Of a DNA stretch of 21,050 bases, positions 1 through 7,144 are shown one piece after another. The position numbers and the translations under genes were made by a program. The notes below the pieces were generated by a model, which worked only from the letters and a program-made list of their open reading frames with translations, did not search any database and was not told the DNA's origin. Origin of the DNA: an uncultured Acetatifactor sp. (GTDB taxonomy: Bacteria > Bacillota > Clostridia > Lachnospirales > Lachnospiraceae); NCBI GenBank assembly GCA_910578995.1, contig CAJTSY010000014.1, positions 10,752 through 31,801 on the forward strand. The letters run 5' to 3'. Position 1 is the first letter of the stretch; each line of letters begins with the position of its first letter.

Positions 1-150
1 AAGCAAAGCAACGCTTCTATTGTCAGGAGCATTGTCAAGAATGAATATGCTCACGAGTTATATACGCAGGACTGCATATGGGAATTTACTGTTGACACAG
101 CATGCAGGCCGTGCGGGCGAGTAGGTAGAAAATCATTCCTGCTTGGTTGA
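1..150 (+). CDS. Possible 3' end of an unidentified gene (5' truncated)
   Basis: Frame 1 is open from the window edge to a TGA at 148-150, giving 49 residues with a Cys-Arg-Pro-Cys motif near the end. I do not recognise the family. Frame 2 is also open from the edge, for 43 codons, so an open frame of this length is weak evidence. No ribosome binding site or start is visible inside the window. It could equally be intergenic sequence. A TTGACA at 92-97 lies inside it without a convincing partner -10. Confidence 0.2.
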   Translation, partial: KQSNASIVRSIVKNEYAHELYTQDCIWEFTVDTACRPCGRVGRKSFLLG

Positions 151-237
151 AAATATCAAAATTCCAGATGGTTAACGACGAAATGCTGTACAATGCGACA
201 AAATATTGGTTCCGGTTTATCAGGGTTAGGAGATAGT

Positions 238-864
238 ATGAAAAACAAAATTACAATAGCGATAATGGGCACTATAATGCTTTTTGCCCTCACAGGATGT
301 GCAGATAACGCAGATGCAGCAGGTGTCCCCGGTACCTCCGTCCAGGGAAACGCCCCCTCTGCCCCTGCCATGCAGTCCCCGGGGGAAGAAGCGTCATCCG
401 CAGACGGAAACGCCTTCGGAGCAATCTCACATCCTTCCTCCGTAGAAACAGCAGGGGCATCTACCCCCAAGCCGGAGACCCATAACAGAAGCAGTTCGGA
501 AGACAGCAATCCGGAGGAAAGCGGTTTTGAGGAAAATAATCCCCGCAGTTCCGGTGAAATATCAGCGGAATCCTGTGAGGGCGGTGAAGTGCCCGGCGCT
601 CTCATACCGGCGGTTATGATAGAGGGGACGATTTACTATCTCTCACAGGGATATCCCATACCGGACAAGGAAGTAAATTCTGACCAGGCGTCGTATACCG
701 GGTCAGAGGTTTCTCTGGGTACTTACCCGGAAAAGGACGGGGAATCCAATTATGCTCCGGTGGGAACACCCTATGTGAAATACGAAGATGGATATGTCTT
801 AAAACTGGAAGAGCAGGGGTGGAGCCTGTTTTTAACCTGGGAGGACAGAATGGCGGAGGAATGA
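238..864 (+). CDS. Small secreted lipoprotein, unknown function
   Basis: This encodes 208 residues. The ATG at 238 is preferred over an upstream in-frame start at 193 because AGGAGA lies just upstream and a lipoprotein signal peptide starts right there: Lys-rich n-region, hydrophobic core, lipobox Leu-Thr-Gly-Cys at about residues 17-20. Residues 21-125 form a low-complexity linker rich in Ser, Glu, Pro, Ala and Gly, as expected for a spacer through the cell wall. The last 80 residues are compact, with several aromatic residues (motifs such as GTIYYLSQG and YVKYEDGYVL). From memory this resembles the C-terminal module of Lachnospiraceae hypothetical lipoproteins and M56-type proteins; that is a resemblance, not an assignment. 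It is probably lipid-anchored on the outer face of the membrane. An MFS gene follows 65 bp downstream on the same strand. Confidence 0.8.
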   Translation: MKNKITIAIMGTIMLFALTGCADNADAAGVPGTSVQGNAPSAPAMQSPGEEASSADGNAFGAISHPSSVETAGASTPKPETHNRSSSEDSNPEESGFEENNPRSSGEISAESCEGGEVPGALIPAVMIEGTIYYLSQGYPIPDKEVNSDQASYTGSEVSLGTYPEKDGESNYAPVGTPYVKYEDGYVLKLEEQGWSLFLTWEDRMAEE

Positions 865-929
865 CAGGGAATCCCTGCGGCTGTATGAAAGGCTGCAGGA
901 GCAAAGAATTTGAAAAGGAAATAATCACT

Positions 930-2171
930 ATGAAAAAAACAGACTACAGACGCACAAAACGAACCTGTTATTTTGCAAACGTGGCAATGTCCTCCGTGTT
1001 CAGCCTGCCGCCCCTGCTGTTTGCCACATTCCGGGAACAGTACGGAATCTCCTATACGCTGTTGGGAACGCTTGTCCTGGTGAATTTTTGCACACAGCTT
1101 GGGATCGATTTGATCTTCAGCTTCTTCAGCAGATATTTTAACATTCACAAGACCATCCGCCTTATGCCCCTTGTAACGGCGGCAGGCCTGTGCGTGTATG
1201 CGCTGATTCCCATGCTGTTTCCGGAGCACGCCTATACGGGCCTTGTGGCCGGTACCTTCCTCTTCTCCGTGGCGGCGGGTCTGGGCGAAGTACTGGTAAG
1301 TCCCACGATAGCGGCGCTGCCCTCGGATACCCCCGATAAGGATATGAGCATGCTTCATGCCCTGTACGGCTACGGGGTTGTGGGGGTGGTCATTGTCAGC
1401 ACTTTGTTTCTCCGGTTTGTGGGAAACGAATATTGGATGTATCTGACCTTCTTCTGGGCCCTGCTGCCGGTGATTGCATCCGTTCAGTTTATGGTCTCGC
1501 CGCTGCCTGACGTGAATATGGAGCAGAGCGGTTCAAGGCCTGCAGGCTCGAAGCACAGGACAAAGGGGCTTCTCTTATGCATGGCCTGCATTTTTTTAGG
1601 CGCCTGTGCCGAGAATACCATGACGAACTGGATTTCCGTATATGCGGAAAAGGCATTGGGGATACCCAAAATATGGGGGGACATTTTTGGCATGTCCCTG
1701 TTTGCGGGAGTGCTCGCCCTTACAAGGACGGCATACGCGAAATACGGGAAAAATATTTTCAGGGTCCTGACAGTGAGCATGGCAGCCGCCGTGGTATGCT
1801 ACCTGACGGTTGGGCTTTCTTCCAATGCGTTCCTGTCCCTGGCGGCCTGCGTCGCCGTGGGGATCTCTACCGCCATGCTCTGGCCGGGAACGCTGATTTT
1901 AATGGAAGAAAAAATACCGTCGGCCGGGGTTGCCGCCTACGCGCTCATGGCGGCAGGAGGAGATCTCGGCGCTTCGGTTGCCCCCCAGGCCCTGGGCATC
2001 GCCGTGGATAAGATTTCGCTTACGGAGTGGGCAGGGACGTTTGGCGCATCTCTGTCCCTGACACCGGAACAGGTGGGATTTAAGGCGGGCATGCTGATGG
2101 CGGCGGTTTTCCCGGTTTTGGGAATTGCGCTTCTGGCATATATGAAGAGGTATTTTGGGAGAAGGGAATAG
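930..2171 (+). CDS. Major facilitator superfamily transporter
   Basis: This encodes 413 residues, the normal size for a 12-helix MFS carrier. The frame is open from 819, but the ATG at 930 is preceded by AAAGGA at a good distance and begins with the short basic cytoplasmic tail (MKKTDYRRTKR) expected before helix 1. About twelve hydrophobic segments are visible, with a hydrophilic central loop around residues 190-210 (Met-Glu-Gln-Ser-Gly-Ser...His-Arg-Thr-Lys) separating two six-helix halves. A Gly-rich helix (VAGTFLFSVAAGLGEVL) lies in the first half. The overall look is that of the MFS_1 or FHS-like sugar carriers of Clostridia, but the substrate cannot be read from the sequence. It may be co-transcribed with the upstream lipoprotein. 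Confidence 0.85.
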   Translation: MKKTDYRRTKRTCYFANVAMSSVFSLPPLLFATFREQYGISYTLLGTLVLVNFCTQLGIDLIFSFFSRYFNIHKTIRLMPLVTAAGLCVYALIPMLFPEHAYTGLVAGTFLFSVAAGLGEVLVSPTIAALPSDTPDKDMSMLHALYGYGVVGVVIVSTLFLRFVGNEYWMYLTFFWALLPVIASVQFMVSPLPDVNMEQSGSRPAGSKHRTKGLLLCMACIFLGACAENTMTNWISVYAEKALGIPKIWGDIFGMSLFAGVLALTRTAYAKYGKNIFRVLTVSMAAAVVCYLTVGLSSNAFLSLAACVAVGISTAMLWPGTLILMEEKIPSAGVAAYALMAAGGDLGASVAPQALGIAVDKISLTEWAGTFGASLSLTPEQVGFKAGMLMAAVFPVLGIALLAYMKRYFGRRE

Positions 2172-2199
2172 GGGGATAAGAAAAATCAATGATTGCATA

Positions 2200-2228
2200 T
2201 TGACAAAATCCTATCAAAAGTCTATAAT
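2200..2228 (+). promoter_or_regulatory. Consensus sigma-A promoter of the toxin-antitoxin operon
   Basis: A perfect TTGACA (2200-2205) and a perfect TATAAT (2223-2228) are separated by the ideal 17 bp. Transcription would start near 2235. That leaves only about 7 nt before the ATG at 2242, but about 46 nt before the TTG at 2281. Such a strong promoter in front of a toxin-antitoxin pair implies tight repression by the antitoxin. I could not find an obvious long palindrome overlapping it. Confidence 0.85.
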
Positions 2229-2280
2229 GATGATATAAAAAATGAAAAAAAGCATCATTTGCTCTGCGGAGGATAATGGA

Positions 2281-2667
2281 TTGGGCATAGACAAAAAGGA
2301 TATTGAGCAGTATCTTTTCGAGTTGAAGGAAGCTGTTGGAAAGGACAGATATCGGATAGACCGGAATGCCAGACGGCAGGGTAACATTAATCTTTTCCTT
2401 GATTATATTATAGACGAGGCAAAAGCGAAGGAGATCATGTTGAACCTTACGGTAATGGATTTTTCGAAAGTCCTGCAGAATGAACATGTGGGATATGAGC
2501 ATGAAAGACTGTATGTATTTGGCAAGGACGTGAATCTTTTAGAGCGAAACGGTACGAAAAAGAAAGCAGTTCCTCTATATATTAAGTTCAACAAGCTGAA
2601 GGACTGTTTTGTGATTGTAGTTTCATTTCATGAGCAGAAACATCCGCTTACATACTGCTTTAAATAA
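2281..2667 (+). CDS. MqsR-family type II toxin (mRNA interferase, RelE fold)
   Basis: This encodes 128 residues from a TTG start. The frame also has an ATG at 2242 (141 residues), but that ATG has no Shine-Dalgarno and would sit about 7 nt from the predicted transcription start. TTG 2281 has GGAGGA (2268-2273) at 7 nt, and clostridial MqsR homologues as I remember them begin just before the Asp-Ile-Glu-x-Phe/Tyr-Leu helix seen here at DKKDIEQYLFELK. The second half follows the MqsR pattern: LTVMDFSKV, then YVFGKDV, then PLYIKF and VIVVSFHEQKHPLTY, which matches the strands ending in VSF in E. coli MqsR. MqsR cleaves mRNA, preferentially at GCU. The toxin-first order and the adjacent MqsA-like antitoxin support the call. 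The region is more AT-rich than the preceding MFS gene, consistent with acquisition by transfer. Confidence 0.75.
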   Translation: MGIDKKDIEQYLFELKEAVGKDRYRIDRNARRQGNINLFLDYIIDEAKAKEIMLNLTVMDFSKVLQNEHVGYEHERLYVFGKDVNLLERNGTKKKAVPLYIKFNKLKDCFVIVVSFHEQKHPLTYCFK

Positions 2668-2693
2668 ATGGGGACAAATCGGAGGTGGCTATT

Positions 2694-3704
2694 ATGAAAG
2701 AAAAGGGAAGAATGGACTTCTGCATCGAGTGCAGGAAGGAGACCGGGTACCTTTTGCGGAAAAAGAACATCGTAAAAACCATAAGGGACAAAGAATATAC
2801 GTTTGGAATCACGGCAGCGATATGTGCGGAGTGCGGCGGAGAAATGAGCATTCCGGGGTTGATTGATAAGAATGTTCGGGAAATTGATGAACAGTACAGG
2901 GCAGCGGAAGGGCTTGTAACGGTTGATGATATTGAGAAACTGATGAAGATATATAAGATAGGGAAGGCGCCGTTGTCTTTGGCGCTTGGTTTTGGCGAGG
3001 TGACAATACCGAGATATCTGGAAGGACAGGTACCGTCTAAAGAGTATTCAGACATAGTGAAGGCGGCTCTGGCCTCTCCGGCTTATATGAAGCGTAGACT
3101 TACGGAAAATCGGAATAAGCTGACTGACGCGGCATATAGGAAGGCAGTGGCTGCAGCGGACAGCATCATGAGCCTGTTTTCGGTGTCGGGAAAAATGCTC
3201 CGGGTAATAGCCCGTATATTTGAAAAGTTGGAAGAGGTAACGCCGCTTATGCTGCAGAAGCTGCTTTATTTTACCCAGGGTATTTTCTCTGCGCTATATG
3301 GCAGGCCGATTTTTGCGGAGGATTGCAGGGCATGGGTTCACGGTCCGGTTTATCCCGAGGTGTATGAGCTGTTCCGGGATTTTAAGTACAATCCGATTGA
3401 TGATGCGCGATTTGCACTTTTGGAAGGAACGGAGGATGTCCTGACTGACGATGAGAAAAAAGTGATTGATCTTGTGGTAAATACTTTTGGGATGTATGGA
3501 GGAAAGGTACTGGAGCGGATTACACATAATGAGGAGCCCTGGAAAGCGGCCAGGAAAGGGTATGGCGACAGTATTCCTTCCAGTGAACTCCTGCAGAAAG
3601 AGCGTATCATGAGGTATTATATTGCTGTGAATAAAAGGTATGGCATTGATAAAGAGGACGGTCTGCAGTCCTATATTCATGATATGCTAAAGAAGGCTTC
3701 ATAA
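2694..3704 (+). CDS. Antitoxin: MqsA-like zinc finger + HTH + SocA/Panacea domain
   Basis: This encodes 336 residues, more than twice the length of E. coli MqsA. The ATG at 2694 is chosen because GGAGG (2681-2685) lies 8 nt upstream; an in-frame GTG at 2685 overlaps that site. The N-terminus has a four-cysteine zinc site at Cys10, Cys13, Cys44 and Cys47, as in the MqsA/YgiT family that wraps the toxin. An HTH of the MqsA type follows at about residues 75-125 (SLALGFGEVTIPRYLEGQVP). Residues about 165-320 match the SocA/DUF4065 'Panacea' domain (LMLQKLLYFTQG, then WVHGPVYPEVYELFRDF), known to neutralise many unrelated toxins. The gene starts 26 bp after the toxin stop, so the two form an operon. 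The zinc finger or Panacea domain should bind the toxin, and the HTH should repress the strong promoter at 2200. Confidence 0.8.
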   Translation: MKEKGRMDFCIECRKETGYLLRKKNIVKTIRDKEYTFGITAAICAECGGEMSIPGLIDKNVREIDEQYRAAEGLVTVDDIEKLMKIYKIGKAPLSLALGFGEVTIPRYLEGQVPSKEYSDIVKAALASPAYMKRRLTENRNKLTDAAYRKAVAAADSIMSLFSVSGKMLRVIARIFEKLEEVTPLMLQKLLYFTQGIFSALYGRPIFAEDCRAWVHGPVYPEVYELFRDFKYNPIDDARFALLEGTEDVLTDDEKKVIDLVVNTFGMYGGKVLERITHNEEPWKAARKGYGDSIPSSELLQKERIMRYYIAVNKRYGIDKEDGLQSYIHDMLKKAS

Positions 3705-3747
3705 TGACAGGCTGGCGCATGCCTCGGTTTTGTTTGACAAAGCGTTG

Positions 3748-3776
3748 GCCCGGGCGGCAAATCTTGCCATCCGGGC
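3748..3776. terminator. Hairpin in the convergent gap after the antitoxin gene
   Basis: GCCCGG (3748-3753) and GGCAA (3756-3760) pair with TTGCC (3764-3768) and CCGGGC (3771-3776). A 3-nt loop caps the stem, and a 2-nt internal mismatch interrupts it. The hairpin lies 44 bp after the antitoxin stop. No T-run follows on either strand, so it is not a classical intrinsic terminator, but its position between convergent genes fits a role in 3'-end formation. Confidence 0.35.
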
Positions 3777-3812
3777 AGCAGGCTGTGGGCAGACTGTGCT
3801 GATTCAGACCTG

Positions 3813-3963
3813 TTTTAGGTTTAGCTGTATCAGGTTCTTTTAGGTTTAGCCGTATCAGGTTCTTTTAGTTTCAGCTGTATCAGGTTCTTTTAGATTTAGC
3901 TGCATCAGGTTCGTTTTAGGTGAGACGTTTCAGGCAAGCTTATGGTTCAGCTGTTTCAGGCCT
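3813..3963. repeat. 25-bp tandem repeat, four copies plus two degenerate ones
   Basis: Four head-to-tail units of exactly 25 bp occupy 3813-3837, 3838-3862, 3863-3887 and 3888-3912. Each has the pattern TTTTAG, then TTTAGC or TTCAGC, then a GTATCAGG or GCATCAGG core ending in TTC. Units 2-4 differ from unit 1 at one to three positions. Two poorer copies follow (about 3914-3938 and 3939-3963), and the array runs into the last codons of the ABC transporter gene on the minus strand. The unit is not a multiple of three, so it is not an in-frame protein repeat. There are no spacers, so it is not CRISPR. Confidence 0.85.
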
Positions 3964-5587
3964 GCTCCAGGTTCAGTATCCCGTCGTATCGCGGGCGCAT
4001 ATCCGGTTCCAGGCGGTGGGTGACTGTGATGGTCAGGCAGTCATCCAGACGCATTATCCGTTCTTCAATTTTCCTTGCCGTTTCTCTGTCCAGATTGGCG
4101 GTAAACTCATCTAACAGCAGTACCCTGTTCTTTCGAAGCAATGCCCTGGCGAGACTGAGGCGCTGCCTTTCACCGCCTGAAAAGTTCCTGCCGTTTTCGC
4201 CTGCCGTGGTGGAAAGGCCCTCCGGAAGAGAAGCCACAAGCTCTGCCAGGCCGGCCTGTTCCACTGCGGATTCGACTTCCGGCAGGGTGTATTTTTCGTC
4301 AAACAGGGTGATGTTATTCAGAATCGTGTCCTGGAACAGAAAGGTATCCTGGGACACATATGCCACAATATTTCCCAGACACTCCCGCGGCAGTTCCCGC
4401 AGTTCGACACCGTCATAGGAGATGCTCCCGCTGTAATCCGGATAATATCCCAACAGCAGGGAGAGAAGGGTGCTTTTTCCGCAGCCGCTCCGTCCTACTA
4501 CGGCATAATGCTTTCCTGCCTGGAAACAAAACGAAAGTTCGTGGAGAACTTCCTGTCCTTCTCTGTATCCGAAAGAAACCTTGTCAAGGGTGATCTTTTC
4601 CCGGAAGCGGTCCGGATACCGGGTCTCTTCCCAGGAATATTTTTTCTCCCTGGAATATACTTCCGTATCCCCCAGTAACCCCTGAAAACGTTTCGATAAA
4701 GGTCTGGAAGCACGGAAATTGGCGATGATGGAAGGCATGGATACGATGGGAGAGATGATATTTCCGATTAAATGCCCGAAAGCAATCACCATGCCCGCGG
4801 AAAATCTTCCTTTCAGGGAAAACCAGGCTGCCGCTGCCATCACCAGGACAGTGGAAAGCAGTCCTACAAAATTTCCCGCAGAAGCGCAGAACATCCTACA
4901 ATAAGCATTGCGCCTGTTGGCATCCTCCATGGAACGGTTCTTTTTATCGTGTTTTTGCAGGATGAGGGACAGAATTCCGTAGGAACGGATCAGGCGGAAC
5001 CCTGCAAAATCATCCCTGATTTCCGTGGTATAGTTTTCCGCGCTTTTGGCATAGTTTTCCATGCTTTTTTCCAGGGGGGATGTTGACAGCCTGGTCACTC
5101 CCATGGAAAGCAGTGCAAGCAATACCATCAGCACAAGCAGGGCAGGCTGCAGGGCGATACAGATCGCGGCGGCGCCTAAAAAGGACATAAGGCCTTCCAT
5201 CAGGCGGATGGAATTGTTCCAGTATACATTCTCAAACTGGTTCAGGTTGTTGCTCAATTCGTTCATGTATTCCGCGCTGTTCCCTGCGTCGAAGTCCGCC
5301 ACGCTCCTGCGCATAAGGGCGGAAAAGACATCGCTTTTCAGGGAATGCCTTGCGTCTGTGACGGCTTTTGTCTTAACGCAGTAGTAAGACAGATCCAAAA
5401 GGATATAAACTACCACAAAGGCGATGCCTCCCAGCAGCGTCCGAAGCAGCTCCGCCCCATCTTTTCCCACGCAGTCCACCAGTGCGCTCATGACAAGGGA
5501 GAACAGGGAACCCGTGATACTGGAGACCACAAGCAGCGCCAAAAACAGCAGGAAATATCCTTTTTTTCTGAACAGATAACGATACAT
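3956..5587 (-). CDS. ABC transporter half-molecule (membrane domain + ATPase), exporter type
   Basis: This encodes 543 residues. The ATG at 5587 is chosen because AAGGAG (5602-5597) is 9 nt upstream; the in-frame TTG at 5593 is too close to that site. Residues about 15-290 are a six-helix ABC exporter membrane domain with hydrophobic segments starting at YFLLFLALLVVSSITG. The ATPase follows at about 330-540: Walker A GRSGCGKST near residue 364, Q-loop YVSQDTFLF, signature FSGGERQRLSLARALL near 469, Walker B VLLLDEF near 488 and H-loop in TVTHRLE. It should act as a homodimer or with an unlinked partner. There is no C39 peptidase domain. The cargo is unknown; peptide, lipid or drug are possible. 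The stop falls inside the 25-bp tandem repeat. An XRE regulator lies upstream on the same strand. Confidence 0.9.
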   Translation of the reverse strand: MYRYLFRKKGYFLLFLALLVVSSITGSLFSLVMSALVDCVGKDGAELLRTLLGGIAFVVVYILLDLSYYCVKTKAVTDARHSLKSDVFSALMRRSVADFDAGNSAEYMNELSNNLNQFENVYWNNSIRLMEGLMSFLGAAAICIALQPALLVLMVLLALLSMGVTRLSTSPLEKSMENYAKSAENYTTEIRDDFAGFRLIRSYGILSLILQKHDKKNRSMEDANRRNAYCRMFCASAGNFVGLLSTVLVMAAAAWFSLKGRFSAGMVIAFGHLIGNIISPIVSMPSIIANFRASRPLSKRFQGLLGDTEVYSREKKYSWEETRYPDRFREKITLDKVSFGYREGQEVLHELSFCFQAGKHYAVVGRSGCGKSTLLSLLLGYYPDYSGSISYDGVELRELPRECLGNIVAYVSQDTFLFQDTILNNITLFDEKYTLPEVESAVEQAGLAELVASLPEGLSTTAGENGRNFSGGERQRLSLARALLRKNRVLLLDEFTANLDRETARKIEERIMRLDDCLTITVTHRLEPDMRPRYDGILNLEQA

Positions 5588-5936
5588 TTGCAATCACTCC
5601 TTTTTTCCGTTTTTTATGAAAGAAAACATTTTACAAAGGAATACATTACCATGCGGGAAAACTTTCTTATGTAAGAAAATGATGTAAGAAATGGATTCCT
5701 TTGGAATGATTACATAGTATCCTGTCCGGGGTCATTTTGCCAACAATCCTCGGTTGTAAGAATTACAATCAAACATTGTGCCGGGGCTGTAGCTGCCTTG
5801 CCGTCTCTTGTGCCTGCTTCGCAGGTATAAATATTTGTACAATGACTGTGGAAGTTTTCAGACGGCAGGGTATTGTGGCGGAGCGTGTTTGAAAATTGCT
5901 TTCCATCAGCTGTGTTTTTCAAAAACGCACCACGGC
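5588..5936 (-). other. Intergenic leader between XRE regulator and ABC exporter
   Basis: This 349-bp gap has no convincing gene. It holds three TGTAAGAA copies (separate entry), a perfect TTGTAA-GAA-TTACAA inverted repeat at 5754-5768, ATTCC-TTT-GGAAT at 5695-5707, and a small CCTGC-TTC-GCAGG hairpin at 5813-5825. An imperfect inverted repeat with 13-bp arms (5883-5895 and about 5916-5928) lies right after the regulator's stop and may terminate or process its transcript. A minus-strand TAAAAT (5633-5628) could be the -10 of the exporter promoter, but I see no good -35, which suits an activated promoter. Confidence 0.5.
5663..5691. promoter_or_regulatory. Candidate operator: TGTAAGAA repeats with a palindrome
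   Basis: TTTCTTA (5663-5669) and TAAGAAA (5672-5678) form a perfect 7-bp inverted repeat with a 2-bp centre. The half-site ATGTAAGAAA recurs in direct orientation at 5682-5691, 13 bp on. A third TGTAAGAA is at 5755-5762. If the exporter uses the -10 at 5633-5628, the palindrome centres about 50 bp upstream of transcription start, where an activator would bind. The neighbouring XRE protein is the obvious candidate ligand. Confidence 0.5.
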
Positions 5937-6887
5937 TCAGAGCCGTTGCAGATCCCGCGCCATCTGTTCCGCTATATAGTCATCAAATTTCACTTCCGGC
6001 ATCATGGAGAGAAGCTCTTCCTTGGATGCCATATACTTTTCCGTCAGATTCTTATCCCTGTAGAATTTCGTCAGTTCCCGCAGCAGCGAGAATTTGTCAT
6101 GGGCTTCGCCATAGTCCAGGACTGCCGCCTTGTGCGCTTCCACATACGCGATATTCCCGGTTCTGAGAGCGGCCAGAAGACACAGGTTCCATATGGGAGC
6201 ATTGCCCGGGGAAGGTGGTTCCATCAGCGAGATGACGGCCGGTTCCCTCTCCTGCATTTCCAAAATCAGCTCGTCATATCCCAGGATGGACAGCGCTTCA
6301 AAGTAAAGCATCAGGGTTTCAAAACCGGGAGATTCGCGGAAATTCTTCTCGCATTCCAACCGGATCAGGCGGTTCCTTCCAAGCATGGTGTGCAGTTGGA
6401 CTCTCTGCAGGCGGAAGGGCATTTTCCCGGTTTTCTGTGCCAGCTTCTCCGCCAGATCCAGTGCTTTCTGGGCGGACTCCCATCCCTGCTGCAGCAGTAA
6501 ATGCATCTTTGTACTTTCCAGTTCCGTCTTTTGCTGCTTCAGATCTGCCGCATCCCCGACGTCGTTTTCCAACATGCTGTCTATGGTTGCAAGCTGTGTC
6601 CTGAGGCATTCCATGGCTTCCCTGAATGAAGCTTCGTCCCTCAAAACAGAATACCTCAGCACCAGATCCTTTGCCCTCTCCAGGGGCGACCGGCCGAATA
6701 ATTCGTCCATGCTCACCCCAAAGAAATCCGCGATCCTGGGCAGCAGCGCCACATCCGGGGTGCCGTTTCCAACTTCCCATTTCGATATGGTCTGGGGTAC
6801 CAGGAAGAGATATTCCGCAAGCTGTGTCTGGGTAATATTTTTCGCCTTTCTCAGGGCGGCTATTTTTTCTCCGATTGTCAGGCTCAT
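5937..6887 (-). CDS. XRE-family transcriptional regulator with helical C-terminal domain
   Basis: This encodes 316 residues. Residues about 5-62 are a classic Cro/C1-type HTH: IGEKIAALRKAKNITQTQLAEYL, then the recognition helix in PQTISKWEVGNG, then LLPRIADFFGVSMDELFG. The remaining 250 residues are almost entirely helical, with repeated amphipathic helices such as ARDLVLRY and LAEKLAQKTGKMPFRLQRVQL. They look like a TPR-like sensor or dimerisation region, as in peptide-responsive regulators, but no motif proves a ligand. AGAGGA precedes the ATG. The promoter is at 7022-6994, giving a leader of about 100 nt with a small GCCTTT-TTGC-AAAGGC hairpin (6965-6980). Its likely target is the exporter promoter downstream, through the TGTAAGAA repeats. 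Confidence 0.85.
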   Translation of the reverse strand: MSLTIGEKIAALRKAKNITQTQLAEYLFLVPQTISKWEVGNGTPDVALLPRIADFFGVSMDELFGRSPLERAKDLVLRYSVLRDEASFREAMECLRTQLATIDSMLENDVGDAADLKQQKTELESTKMHLLLQQGWESAQKALDLAEKLAQKTGKMPFRLQRVQLHTMLGRNRLIRLECEKNFRESPGFETLMLYFEALSILGYDELILEMQEREPAVISLMEPPSPGNAPIWNLCLLAALRTGNIAYVEAHKAAVLDYGEAHDKFSLLRELTKFYRDKNLTEKYMASKEELLSMMPEVKFDDYIAEQMARDLQRL

Positions 6888-6993
6888 TGTCTTTGTCCTC
6901 TTATTCTTTTTTTTTCAGCCGTGTCATGGTTTTCTTCCCGGAACCCTTCACCGCTTCCACGGAAGCCTTTTTGCAAAGGCGTATCTGCAAAGC

Positions 6994-7022
6994 AGTATAC
7001 CCCATAAAATATAAAAACACAA
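6994..7022 (-). promoter_or_regulatory. Promoter of the XRE regulator gene
   Basis: On the minus strand TTGTGT (7022-7017) and TATACT (6999-6994) are separated by exactly 17 bp. Transcription would start near 6987, about 100 nt before the ATG at 6887. Confidence 0.6.
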
Positions 7023-7088
7023 TGCAGAGACTCTGAGATGTGCGTTTTCCGGTCCGGCAGGCCATGGCGTGCATCGCCTTCTTGTTTT

Positions 7089-7123
7089 TTGACGGGATTC
7101 TGTTATTATATTATTGATAACAG
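7089..7123 (+). promoter_or_regulatory. Promoter region and inverted repeat ahead of the response regulator gene
   Basis: TTGACG at 7089-7094 is a good -35. A weak -10 (TATTGA, 7112-7117) follows at 17 bp. A perfect inverted repeat, CTGTTAT (7100-7106) with ATAACAG (7117-7123), spans the -10 region with a 10-bp AT-rich spacer and ends 8 bp before the ribosome binding site. The arms are two DNA half-turns apart, so a dimeric repressor or autoregulator could bind. Confidence 0.5.
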
Positions 7124-7144
7124 TGCTTTAGGGAGGTGGCTGCC

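Noticed and set aside
92..97. TTGACA as a promoter for the lipoprotein gene
   Set aside because: No -10 stands 16-18 bp downstream, and the nearest TACAAT (189-194) is far too distant.
3813..3963. Possible CRISPR array
   Set aside because: The 25-bp units are directly adjacent with no spacers and there are no cas genes.
5710..5922. 70-codon minus-strand frame in the regulator-exporter gap
   Set aside because: It begins with TTG, lacks a ribosome site, has unstructured composition and overlaps the proposed operator repeats.
5808..6500. 230-codon plus-strand frame over the XRE gene
   Set aside because: It is a shadow of the regulator gene with a His/Phe/Arg-rich composition and no recognisable motif.
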